From the NCBI GenBank assembly GCA_013054445.1, contig JAAMPI010000184.1, positions 1-54,571 on the forward strand: a stretch of DNA of 54,571 nucleotides. The letters are read 5' to 3'. Under the pieces are notes generated by a model. The model saw nothing but the letters and a program-made list of their open reading frames with translations, searched no databases and was not told where the DNA came from. The translations under genes were made by a program, and so were the position numbers. Positions 43,852 through 53,873 of this stretch are shown piece after piece; position 1 is the first letter of the stretch, and every line of letters begins with the position of its first letter. The DNA is from Cudoniella acicularis (Eukaryota; Ascomycota; Leotiomycetes; Helotiales; Helotiaceae).

Positions 43852-44200
43852 CATACTTTGGATATTTTTGCCCTAGTAACACCAAAAATGGGGGCAGAAG
43901 ATATTTGACTTGATAATGATATGGCAAAGTTATCCTGTAGATATGCAGAAAATTTTCTCATTATTAATAGTGAGACTTTAAATTCTTCATTATGGAATAG
44001 ATTTAGAGTGACTTTGGAGCGGCCCGGAGCCGAGAATGCCGGCGCACCCGAAAGTATAATATAGACACAAAACAAATACAAAAAGTTCACATAAAATCTT
44101 TTACTGCTTCCTCACAGAGACTCCAAAAACGCTCACCTGTCTTCCTCTCCTTCAACCCATCGAAAATTTCCTTGTGTCCTTCACCTCAATTGCCCCAAGG

Positions 44201-45113
44201 CTAGACGTGTCCACCATTCCTTCCCCCATCTTCTAACATCTTTCCCTCATCGCCATTGATCTCGGCCAATCCTGCAAATAACTCTGTCAGACCTCCAAAT
44301 CTTGGATGCTTTCTCAACATTCCAAACACGAAATTAAACCACTCAGGTAAATTCTTCTGCAAATCGGTGCTGTTCGCTCCAGGATGCAAACTCAGTGATA
44401 CGATGCCGTGAGAAGAGTGGTAACGACGACGAACTCATGTGCTTACATAACGTTCATTGCCTTGCTTTGGCCATATTGTTCGATCTTCCGCTTGAGGCAG
44501 TTCTCTCGCTTTTTGTGAAGTTGATGTCGTCCCAGTTTACCCCATCGGGTGTTGGCGATGCTCGATGAGCGGAGGAAGAAACAAATATTGCTCGGACCGA
44601 ATAGCGAGATGTCCTGGGCATGGAGGCAGTCTTCAGAATGAGGGGAGAGAGTAATTGATGGAAGAGAAAGGTTCCGAAGCCGCTGATTCCGAGTTGCTGG
44701 TGGTAGCCTTGTGCTGTTTTCTGCTCGGGGTTGTCCACAGCCATTACACCGACATTATGCCATAGAACATCGGGTCTTCTTTCTCTGGAAAGAAATTCCT
44801 CCGCCGTCGCCTTGGTGGTGCTGAGATCATTCATATCGAGTATCAAGTAATGTAATGAGCCCGATCCTGATTCGATGGCTTGTGAAGGGTGAGGTTTAGA
44901 AGCTTTGATAGATGTGATCGCTTTCTTCGTCGAATCTGCGTTTCGAGATGTTATGTAAACCCGGCGGTTGAGATGATAGAGAATTTTGGCAACTTCGTAT
45001 CCAATTCCTGCTGAACCGCCTGTTATAAGGAAGACTCGCCTTTCTTGAGACGGGATATTTTCCTCGGTGAACGCTGTGGAAGGCGGGGACATTTCACCCC
45101 ACGTTGCCGCCAT
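44201..45113 (-). pseudogene. Short-chain dehydrogenase/reductase pseudogene
   Basis: From ATG 45113 the SDR fold is intact through VFLITGGSAGIGYEVAKILY (NAD(P) site), LILDMNDL, VLWHNVGVMAVDN and the catalytic Ser region IFVSSSAHR. The frame then fails near 44512 in an A5 run. The catalytic YGQSKAMNV is only readable in a neighbouring frame. A TAA follows at about 44447, and a second shift is needed before RRYHSSHGIVSLSLHPGANS and the C-terminal part ending at 44201. Three lesions within about 100 bp, with no splice sites to explain them, mark a decaying gene of the retinol-dehydrogenase/WWOX-like fungal SDR group. A longer open frame upstream of 45113 has no family support. Confidence 0.75.
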
Positions 45114-45806
45114 AATGAGGAACTGGAGATGTGAATGAAGTGGCAACGAGTTCAAAAAGAGTATCAACAGAAAGCAAATACGAAAGAAATGAGATATAAT
45201 GACAGGAAATACTTTTCGATTCGAGATAAGAATGATAATGTATAAAAGTTTTGACCATAATGTGGACGGAAAGTCAGATTTGGATCTCTGTCCCAAGCAC
45301 CGGCTTTGAGGACTCGAAGACGGCTCATCGCCGCCGATATACTTGATACGGATTGTGTCAGCAATTAGAATGTGTAGGTAGCTTTGGGTCGTATAATGTT
45401 TCAAGCTGCTTTGAAGACATTGGAATATTTTAAAGGGAGTTTCGAACCTGAGAGGAGATCAAGGCAGATTTGACCAGGATGCGCTTGATCCAAAATGGCC
45501 AGCAAGCCTCGTTTAAAAATCCCAAAAGGCTTAGCTTTGTCAGCCGGCTGCATAAGCGGCAATTTGTTGACTACCGAGCCGACTTGAATGGCCACCGGTC
45601 GGTATCACCTCGAAATCTGACCTCACCGTCGGCATCATCCTAGGCCAAAAATGGCCACCAATGTCAGCAAGTAGCAGATAAAGGGCAGCCATGTCAGCGC
45701 ATTCCTGCCTCTTTCCATATTTCCTCCCCCTTGACTCGTCTCCACCCCTTTACCAGTCACCCGCTGTCTTCGAAAATAAAAAATAAAACTTGCAAGGCAT
45801 CGAAAA

Positions 45807-46808
45807 ATGGATCAGATGGCCCGTCTCAGCGACATCGAGCAGTTGGAACAACAAGCATTTAATGCACGGGCTTGGATTTCGGTCCAGCCGATGCTGGGGA
45901 ACCATAAGCTTCGAGATTCGAAAGAGGATTGGACCGGGAAAACAAGCACTGCTGTAAGGAGGAAACTGCAGAACCGGCTGAACCAGAGAGCAAGCAGTGA
46001 GATCAGATATCGTTTATGAATAAAATCCTTATGGGCTAACGAGATGTCAGGACAGAGACGCGCTCAAATCAGCAACTCAACTACTCTCACTTCAACTGGT
46101 TCGGCTCCGCAAGAGGAAACCACCCATAACCGGGGACTCGTCTTCCAGCCCAACAACGGCATTATCACACGTTTCGGACCCCTCACAGATGTCCCGATCT
46201 GCATAGACCCACATGAGCGCCAGATCATAACAAGCGCCCCCTCTTTCTCTTCTTTTCTAAAGTACCCTCTTCCAACCGATCAAAAATTGCTCACTCTCCT
46301 CCACTTCAATGTTGTCCGAGCCTTAACGCAAATCGTACATGTTCTTGGTTACAATCCTGATGACATGGATAAAGACGTTCCCTCTATGTTTCATTCAAAC
46401 CCGACCATCGATACGTCGAACTTACCAGCAAGTCTTCAACCAACAGCGCTTCAAACTGTGATACCACATCATCCTGAAATAGACATCATGCCCTTCCCTG
46501 TGTTTCGAGATAATATGCTCCTAGCTAGTCCGGCCATCGGTGATGTGGAATTTTGCAGTGACCTTCTTTATGGTGTTGAGTTGTTATCTGAGGACACTCG
46601 TAAAACACATTCATGTAAAGACGGAAGTTTGACGGGGAGGACTGGTATGTTAATTTGGGGTGACCCGTGGCTGGCTTCAAGTTGGGAAATTGAGCCAAGT
46701 TTTGCGAAGAAATACAGGACGTTGATTGCAGGATGTGTTGATTTAATCGAGAGCACAAACTTTTGGCGAACAAGTCGAGGGGAAGAACCTTTGGACCTAG
46801 ATAACTAG
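45807..46808 (+). CDS. bZIP-type DUF3425 transcription factor
   Basis: Exons 45807-45996 and 46051-46808, with a 54-nt intron carrying a GCTAAC branch point, encode 315 residues. The basic region DWTGKTSTAVRRKLQNRLNQ continues as RASRQRR across the splice junction, so the intron splits the DNA-binding helix. No leucine zipper follows, which is usual for this family. The DUF3425 domain is clear: LPASLQPTALQTVIPHHPEI, MPFPVFRDN, RTGMLIWGDPW, and CVDLIESTNFWRTSRGEEPL at the C-terminus. Such regulators are common in Pezizomycotina, often near stress or secondary-metabolite genes. The target is unknown. Confidence 0.88.
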
Positions 46809-47870
46809 GAGCAATTCTCTGACACGATTTTCTATCAAATTACAACTCATTAGATAACTGGATTCGGCCCATCATTTAGCTACTCTTTTTATGCCTGGGT
46901 TGCCGAGGCGATAAGGCGATGAGCGCAGTGTTATGATGGAAGCGGAAGACATTTGTTCGACTTTATCTTCTGTGTGGTCAGCCTTCTCTTGTTTATCTTT
47001 GAGATTTGAATGGAAGCGACATCAGGGGAGAGGGAGTATGCGGCAACTCCCTCCCAATTTTCACGCAGGTAATCTATCATTTCCTTACCCTCAATCAGTC
47101 CCAAGATTCCAAACTCCGTCTCACGCACGAATTTATTCAGGCATGGCTAACACAACCTTCCAGGCGCAAATAAGAAATCGTGCCTCCTATCGCGACTAAA
47201 TTCTCTATCACCGAGCGTCACCTTGTCCTACCTGTCACCCTTTCATGGGTATTCATAGGCGCACGTGCCACTCTTTTCGCTCACTAACACGGTTTGGCTG
47301 GATGCAGATTAATTATCGTACCATAATCGACTTAGTTCTGGATCCAACGAGTGACACGCAAGACAACCTGAAATGTCAGTTCCATGCGGATGCGCAAGCT
47401 AATGTGAATCGCTAGGATCAGAGGATGTGTTTGCAAATGTGAAGTCCTTCTTTTCAACGCTGATCAATTCTACTCAACCATCTTCCATACCCGACCCTGG
47501 CGCAGACTTCAACTCAACAAAAATAAATCTACATTCTGCATCCAGCCATCAGATCTTGACAGAAAGATTCTAACGTAGTTTCGAGACCGCATGTAAGCGA
47601 GGCTGTAGAATTGGTTTACAAATGACGAACAACATCAAAAAGAAATGCGAGATTCTCGTGACCTGTGAAACAGACTTCATGGCATATCACAAGGCACGAA
47701 TTGTGAGACAGGCTTCAGATGGTGAGATGGAGTGGTTGTTGGTGGAGAATGTTTATGACATGTTCTCGAGGATCCTACTGAGCCATCTTTTTCTATATCG
47801 ATCATTTCTTTTAATCTCTTTCTACATATTCATCCGAAAGTTTTGCTACTCCTATTTCACGTCGTCCAAG
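46809..47870. other. Intergenic
   Basis: No supported gene. An ATG-initiated frame at 47622 runs into the leader of the DUF3759 gene and has no family likeness. Confidence 0.4.
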
Positions 47871-48237
47871 ATGTTTACTTTCGGTGGGTCTTCTATCATG
47901 TCTTCGCATCCCGCCGTCACATTTTTTTTTTCAGAATGAATACTGACAGCATGGATAGACGATGCCTTGGATGCAGACTACGAATACCAAGACACAGTCA
48001 AATATGGAAAGAGTGAGGACATTTTGTTTTTTAGCGCCTCCACTGCCTCCCCTAAAAGACATTACCTGCGTTCTACGTTCCCCTAACACGAAACAGTTTT
48101 GGATCATCGCAATTTCGCAAAATACAATAGGAGACTGCTTACTCCAGAACAATCTAGTGGCTCACAAAATCGTCGCTGGCGCAGCCTCATTCCGGGCCTT
48201 CAAAGCACTTGAAGAGTATAATCAGTACGACCCCTGA
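47871..48237 (+). CDS. Small DUF3759 (CipC-like) protein
   Basis: Three exons, 47871-47883 (only 13 nt), 47959-48012 and 48131-48237, join in phase to 57 residues. Intron 1 has a TACTGAC branch and TAG acceptor; intron 2 has a GTGAGG donor and CTAAC branch. The product starts MFTFDDALDADYEYQ and ends VAHKIVAGAASFRAFKALEE. It fits the DUF3759/CipC pattern of an acidic start followed by LSHELIAGAAxFEAxKAxE. CipC-like proteins accumulate under stress in filamentous fungi; their function is unclear. It is shorter than usual (about 110 or more residues), lacking the second helix pair, so it may be a truncated member. Confidence 0.5.
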
Positions 48238-49225
48238 TATCGATGGGAGAGAATCTCGATACTAATGCAGATACAGACGCAGGCCTGCCCATGGGGTCCT
48301 GCGGCTAGGCAGGCTAGTATATGATAGTGATATTAGTAGTGATGAGGGGCTCCAGAATCGGGGACGTCGTGAGGGGCGGGGAGGAGGGCGCTGGCGCGAA
48401 GGGTTCGGCTGGTTCGTCTCCGGTGTCGAATGCGACTTCGGGGACGCCGAGTGCTGAAGGGGGTTGGACATTGCGATATAAACTTAGAGATGCAGGGAAA
48501 GACAGCGACGATAAGTCGCCATCGCCGAGCGCCCCCAATCAGTCGTCCCTCGAACGGATTCCAAATTGATTTCCAGAGCGAGATATCGGGCCCAAAAAGA
48601 GGTGATGCGGTTTAAGTGGATGGACAGAGTCTGGAGCGGGGAGACTGGGAAGTTTGCTGGAGGGCATGTTACGTTTTAGTGCAGATGGAATAGAGTGTTA
48701 ATCATAGATGAAACTGCGAGATGTTGCGGGGTAATTACCCCGCCCCCTTTCCGATCGCTTCGCACCCTAGACTCTGTCAGCTAAGTATGTATCTTGCATT
48801 TCTCTTCAGAAGTAAATGCTCATCCATTAGATAACAGGTTGAAAAGGCAATTGAATTTGTAGGGTTTTGTGGATGTAGGAGGCTGGTAGTATATACCTAT
48901 CTATTCTTCCTTAAATTACCAGACCCCCTCACAAGTGATCTCGGCTCTAAGCGAGCGACCTCTTTTTATGCTTAGGAGACCTACAGGTGAGAGTTTGAAG
49001 CCACAATATTAAGTCGAAAATATATACTGGTTAAGTTATTAAAGGTTAAGAACTTAGGGTTTAGGTTTAAAGGGACAATTCCTAGATAGTTTTAATTAGT
49101 CTGCACGCTTTTAGGAGAGGCGTTCCAGCAATACGGTAGCTCTCTAGCCCGCAAGGATCAGTACATAGATTAATAATCTAATCTGATCTGATCCACCCCG
49201 CTAATCAAATTCCGGAGAGCAGCGG
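48238..49225. other. Intergenic
   Basis: No gene is supported, although overlapping open frames on both strands near 48314-48569 have high GC. AT-rich from 48990 to 49090. Confidence 0.4.
48726..48743. repeat. 18-bp perfect palindrome
   Basis: GCGGGGTAATTACCCCGC is its own reverse complement, with GC-rich arms around TAATTA. It lies 1.3 kb upstream of the siderophore transporter. It could be a dimeric factor site or chance. Confidence 0.6.
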
Positions 49226-49234
49226 ATCAGATAA
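49226..49234 (+). promoter_or_regulatory. SreA-type GATA site
   Basis: ATCAGATAA fits the ATCWGATAA site of fungal iron-sensing GATA repressors (SreA, SRE, Urbs1). It lies 850 bp upstream of the siderophore transporter start. Confidence 0.5.
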
Positions 49235-49562
49235 CGTTCACCCCTGTCGCCCTCCCGAACATCAACATTTGTGTTTGTCTGGATTTCTCTTCTTCCACTT
49301 TCGTTCAAGTGAGTGTCACGAGAACTATTCATATCGTATGCATTGAGCTGTCCACAAAATTTACATTATGCCCTCAAAAACAATTTCAGAGCAACCTCCG
49401 CAAGAACGCTCATCAAATTTCGCGAGTCATCACAACTGAACCCCCACCAACGCGCAGAAAGTCCACCTTCAGAGTTGCCGGGGAATGATTAGATTGCTTG
49501 GCAACGAACCAAGAGACGTAGCTCGCGCCTCTCTTTGGTAGTGTGGACCGACTGTCCGAAGT

Positions 49563-49581
49563 TTATCAGATGATCTGATAA
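49563..49581. promoter_or_regulatory. Inverted pair of SreA-type GATA sites
   Basis: TTATCAGATGATCTGATAA is a perfect 19-bp palindrome: two ATCTGATAA sites head to head, one base apart. Iron-loaded SreA-type GATA factors bind ATCWGATAA to repress siderophore genes. It lies about 500 bp upstream of the transporter start, so iron repression of that gene is very likely. Confidence 0.7.
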
Positions 49582-50083
49582 AATCTCGACCCTTGTGTTC
49601 CCACTTTCCCACGCATCCTGCCCCATTCTTCTGCATTATACCAGGATTTTACCTAGTTCTTATAACGCAATGCCAACCATTCTCCTCCTCACATCGAATA
49701 CTAAACTTCCTGTGAAGGGCTCATTGGACAGAATTTCCCAAAACCATTAGTTTTCCAAGTTCTGGATGTGGCACAGGCTACCTACATCGTGCTGGCTCCA
49801 CCTCTTTCTGCGACGGGAACGGAGTTCAGCGACAGATTGCGAATTATTCTCAAAGCAAGCTTCATTTTGCTCAATTGGAGATGAATTCTCCGTGGACCGA
49901 TGTCGGCTTTCGCTGATGTGAAGTATTTTATAATCCGTGTTACCCGGATCGGATTCTAGGAACGAAACATAAAACAGACATCCTCTAGAGACTGCATTTC
50001 CTTCAGTCTCTCCTTCTCAGCTTAATTTACTTTCACAAGTGAAGAGTTTGTCTTCCCAAGTCCTGTACTTCTAAAGGGTCACG

Positions 50084-51985
50084 ATGTTCGCCTCTCTGTC
50101 CCTTCAGCCGGTGGCCGTCGTTCTAGAGTCTGACAAGCTCTCTGGGAAAGCCCAAAACGAATCAGACAAGGAAGCTGCAACCACTTCACGGGACCAAGTC
50201 ATCGATAGTGATGATGAGAGTATTACAAAAGATGCTCAGGATGGAGTACTGGCGATGGAAGCCACCACCTCCGTTTGGACCAAAAGAGACTTGATTATAG
50301 CATATATCCTGTACGTCAACTCCCAATTTCCAACCCTGTTCTTTTATATATTTCGGATTCTAATAAATATTCAGCATCTGGATCATTTACTTCGTCGACG
50401 CCATGCAACAGACCACAACAAATTCCTTGACCCCATACGTCACGAGCAGTTTCCAATTACACTCGTTGACTGCTGCTACTTCAATCATGTCGAGTTTAAT
50501 TGGAGGCTTATTCAAGCTGCCGCTCGCGAAGATTCTTGATATTTGGGGTCGACCACAAGGCTTTGCAGCAATGGTAGTTTTGTTGGAAATTGGTCTCATC
50601 ATGATGGCTGCTTGCAAGAACGTCGAGACCTATGCTGCTGCACAAGTATTTTATTGGGTTGGGTGAGTTGCGTAGATTGAAAGCTGTACCAAGTTATTAC
50701 TTTTCTAATGTTTCCCTGCTGCAGCTATAACGGCATGGACTTCAGTTTATCCATTTTTGTCGCAGACACCTCAGCCCTGAAAAATCGAGCTTTCGCATTT
50801 GCATTCGTTTCCTCACCATATATTGCGACAGTTTGGATTGGAGGACCTTTGGCGACAGCTTTCCTCAATGGGCCTGGTTTCAAATGGGGCTTCGGTGTCT
50901 TTGCTATCATTACACCAATATTCTGTCTCCCTCTTTTGGCTCTATTTTCCCTCAATTATAGAAAGGCAAAAGCCGCAGGACTCATCCCAGTAAGGGAAAG
51001 TGGACGCACAACTCTTCAATCACTCAAACACTACGCAATTGAGTTCGATCTCTTCGGTCTTCTCCTTATCGCCAGCGGCCTAGCCTTATTTCTACTTCCT
51101 TTTAGTCTCTACTCCTACCAAGGAAGCGGCTGGAAATCGCCTATGATCATTTGCATGATAATTTTCGGCGGCCTTCTCCTAACCGCCTTCGTACTCTACG
51201 AAAAGTTCATCGCACCAAAAACATTCATGCCTTTCGAGCTCCTCACCAACCACACCGTCCTGGGAGCCTACATCCTCGCCGCCGTTCTTTTCGTCGAATT
51301 TTATATCTGGGACAGCTACTTCTATTCCTTCCTCCTCGTCGTCAACAACCTCTCCATCACACGCGCAACCTACATCGTCAACATCTACAGCATTGGCTCA
51401 TGCTTCTTCTCCCTCGTCGTCGGCGTCTTCATTCGCTGGACGGGCCGCTTCAAAGCCTTAGCTTTGTACTTTGGCGTCCCTCTCACCATTCTCGGCGTTG
51501 GCCTCATGATTGCGTTCCGCCAACCAGATGTTAATATTGGGTATATCATCATGTGCCAAATCTTCATCGCATTCTCAGGCGGAACCCTCGTCATCTGCGA
51601 GCAAATCGCCGCCATGGCCGCCACATCCCACCAATACATCGCCGTGGTCCTCGCCGTCGAAGGCATGTTCTCCTCTATCGGCGGTGCCATTGGCGCTACT
51701 ATTGCAGGAGCCATTTGGACTGGTGTTTTCCCTGTCAGATTGGCTGAATATCTTCCTATTGAGACGAGGGGCAATTTGACGGAGATTTATGAGAGTATCG
51801 ACGTGCAGACTAGCTATGCGGTTGGGAGCGCGACCAGAGATGCGATTAATAGGGCCTATGGCGATGCCCAGAAGTTGATGATTATTGCGGCGACGGCGGT
51901 GTTGGTTTTGGCGATTGTTTCGGTGGCGGTTTGGAGGGATATTAAGGTTAAGGATTTTAAGCAGGTTAGGGGGAGGGTTTTGTAA
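50084..51985 (+). CDS. Siderophore-iron transporter, MFS (SIT/MirB family)
   Basis: Exons 50084-50310, 50375-50662 and 50725-51985 give 591 residues. An acidic Ser-rich N-terminus precedes about 14 membrane segments. Family motifs include FVDAMQQTTTNSLTPYVTSS in TM1-2, KILDIWGRPQGFA (the MFS loop 2-3 motif), GMDFSLSIFVADTSALKNRA, AFVSSPYIATVWIGGP, and the late EYLPIETRGNLTEIYESIDVQ extracellular loop that is typical of SIT1/MirB proteins. The protein imports ferric siderophores across the plasma membrane with protons. Three iron-type GATA sites upstream fit. No siderophore-synthesis gene is visible next to it. Confidence 0.9.
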
Positions 51986-52231
51986 GTTGTTATCGTACGC
52001 AAGTATGGGGTTGGGAATGGTGGGGTGTGCTGTGTTTTGGGGGTTGTGGCACGATGCAGTGGTAGGCAATGGAAAGCGCAGAGGGGGAAGATAGCTGAGT
52101 AACCAAGACTTAAACACTTGAATTAATCTTCATCCACTTCCCCTAAAGTTCCCTCCCTCTTCTACTCACCGGCGATCGTTAGTCACCAACCAATAAATTA
52201 CACATTGATTCTCGGTCACGAATCTCGATAT

Positions 52232-52256
52232 TTCGAATCGTCTTCCGTCTATAAAT
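52232..52256 (+). promoter_or_regulatory. Conserved promoter element of Cys-rich gene A
   Basis: TTCGAATC (52232-52239) followed by TCTATAAAT (52248-52256). The TATA starts 131 bp before the ATG. The same two words occur before gene B, where the TATA-to-ATG distance is 132 bp. Confidence 0.6.
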
Positions 52257-52380
52257 TTGCCGTAATCTTTCACTCTCTTCCCACTTCCCCTTAAAATTAT
52301 CAGCAATATCTCACAAGCACAAACACACCACAAAACACAAAGCATGCAGCAAAACAAACAACCAAAAACTCAGCATAAAA

Positions 52381-52620
52381 ATGTGCTACCCATTCGAAGA
52401 CTGCCCCCGAGGTCGCTGTCTCCGGTGCCGCAAGCGTGGGCCTCACTGCAAATGTTTACGTACCGACAGCTGTTTCCCGCCGCCGCCGCAAACACAACTC
52501 TACTACTACCATAAGAAATGTCCGCGATGTTATAGGGTTATATTGGACGACGAGTGTGAATGTCCTAATATGAATACTGTTTGGCCGAAGCCTCTTCTGC
52601 AGTGGACTACGAGAGGTTAA
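52381..52620 (+). CDS. Small Cys-rich putative zinc-binding protein A
   Basis: Seventy-nine residues with ten cysteines and no signal peptide. The first module reads MC-x5-C-x4-C-x2-C-x6-C-x-C (MCYPFEDCPRGRCLRCRKRG, then PHCKC). A second module, CPRCYRVILDDECEC, is C-x2-C-x8-C-x-C. These paired CxxC/CxC knuckles look like small zinc ribbons. The upstream leader is A/C-rich like those of well-expressed fungal genes. Gene B, 0.9 kb downstream, shares the first module's spacing exactly. I do not recognise the family. It could be cytosolic metal-binding or protein-binding; a metallothionein-like role is possible but the spacing differs. Confidence 0.75.
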   Translation: MCYPFEDCPRGRCLRCRKRGPHCKCLRTDSCFPPPPQTQLYYYHKKCPRCYRVILDDECECPNMNTVWPKPLLQWTTRG

Positions 52621-52770
52621 GGCGAGGAAAGAGCTTTAAGAGTGTGAATGATGGCCACGACTCACGACAGTTAAGAGGGAAATAGGTAAGTGAGAGAGGA
52701 AGTTAGTAGTGATGTGGAATACGGCATTCCAGGGTTAATAGTAGAATGAAAGGGAATCAGGGGGTCATAG

Positions 52771-52847
52771 GATAGCAATTAGCAACTATAAAAACAAGAT
52801 GAAAAGCTTTCTTATTAAATATATAACTGCTAGAATCGAGTACTAGG
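52771..52847 (+). repeat. Duplicated 3' flank, copy A
   Basis: GATAGCAATTAGCAACTATA and the following ~55 bp, through CTAGAATCGAGTACTAGG, match 54021-54095 with many shared words. It lies downstream of gene A in the same relation as copy B to gene B, so the tandem duplication reached past the coding region. Confidence 0.65.
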
Positions 52848-53386
52848 AAGATCGGGGGCTATAAGCCTATAATATAAAAATTTCTATTTCGAATTTTTAT
52901 ACTAACAGTGATTCCGGGGATCCGGGCTATACTAATTAAGTAGGATGATTCGAAAATTGAGAGACTGAATTATGAGGTTATTCAGACTGATAAAATATGG
53001 ATATTTGATTGTAGAAGGGAAGAGATATCCAGGTAGGAGAGAGGCACCTGATATACAGGAGAATCCAACGATATACTAGATCTAATAGAGAGAGTAAGAT
53101 TACGTGATATCGAAACACGGCGACAGTGAGGTACGGAGGCGTGGTAATAAGTGGAGACTACTCTCTGATAGAAGGGATGGTTCAGAAGGGATGATTTGAA
53201 AGAAGCAAAAAAGGTTGATTAATAAAAAGGGCTAGAGTATTCCGGAGATAGCTTAGTATCTAGATCCTTGAATAATTCAAGTTGAATTAATATTCTTATC
53301 TACCACTGTTAATGTTCACCTTTCTACTCAGTACAGTAATCACTTTTATGCAGCGACTGGTAAATATACAGTGATTCAAATCACGT
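52848..53386. other. Spacer between the two Cys-rich genes
   Basis: AT-rich, purine-biased on the plus strand, with no open frame of note. I saw no third degenerate copy of the Cys-rich coding region. Confidence 0.4.
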
Positions 53387-53424
53387 TTCGAATCATTTCC
53401 TAAAAGAGCCTTTAGTCTATAAAT
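53387..53424 (+). promoter_or_regulatory. Conserved promoter element of Cys-rich gene B
   Basis: TTCGAATC (53387-53394) and GTCTATAAATT, with the TATA at 53418-53424, 132 bp before the ATG. Same order as in gene A but with 13 bp more between the two words. Confidence 0.6.
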
Positions 53425-53549
53425 TCAAGGCTGCCCTCACCTTCTTTCCTCTTTTCTTTCTTTCAAACCCCAAAAGAAAAGCAACACATTTTCGAAAACA
53501 CCACTTACTTATCAACCAAACAAATAACAACAAACCCAACAATCACAAA

Positions 53550-53873
53550 ATGTGCGGCCCAGGAAGAGTCTGCGGTCGAGCTTCATGTCAGCGATGCGGC
53601 AAGCCCCATGCAATCTGTTCGTGTTGGCCCAACATTCTTGCCAACATAAATACCAAGCCACCTGTTAGCGTACTCGGAAGACTCTGCCGACGCTGCGGCA
53701 AGGCCGGAATAGACTGCACTTGTTTGCCTCACCAACTTATCTATCCGACACCGTGGAACAAGCTAAAGACTAGCTTTAGGCCGGGATGTCCGAATTGCAG
53801 TAAATACAGAGGCGGGGGTAGATGTTGGTGCGGTCCTAATGGGCCTGTCACCAGGAGTCAAGGTAGGGGTTGA
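53550..53873 (+). CDS. Small Cys-rich putative zinc-binding protein B
   Basis: One hundred and seven residues with fourteen cysteines and no signal peptide. Module 1, MCGPGRVCGRASCQRCGKPH then AICSC, repeats gene A's spacing residue for residue. Module 2 is CRRCGKAGIDCTC (C-x2-C-x6-C-x-C). Module 3 is CPNCSKYRGGGRCWCGPN (C-x2-C-x8-C-x-C), which aligns with the last module of gene A. Gene B therefore has one extra internal module. The C-terminal tail is short and basic. Conserved Cys spacing against otherwise divergent residues argues for purifying selection on metal ligands. Function unknown. Confidence 0.77.
   Translation: MCGPGRVCGRASCQRCGKPHAICSCWPNILANINTKPPVSVLGRLCRRCGKAGIDCTCLPHQLIYPTPWNKLKTSFRPGCPNCSKYRGGGRCWCGPNGPVTRSQGRG

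Noticed and set aside
47622..47939. ATG-initiated ORF of 105 codons before the DUF3759 gene
   Set aside because: Its second half reads as a phenylalanine/serine-rich pseudo-membrane sequence derived from T-rich leader and intron; no homology recognised.
48314..48569. Overlapping GC-rich open frames on both strands
   Set aside because: High local GC removes stops in several frames; neither translation resembles a family or shows a convincing start.
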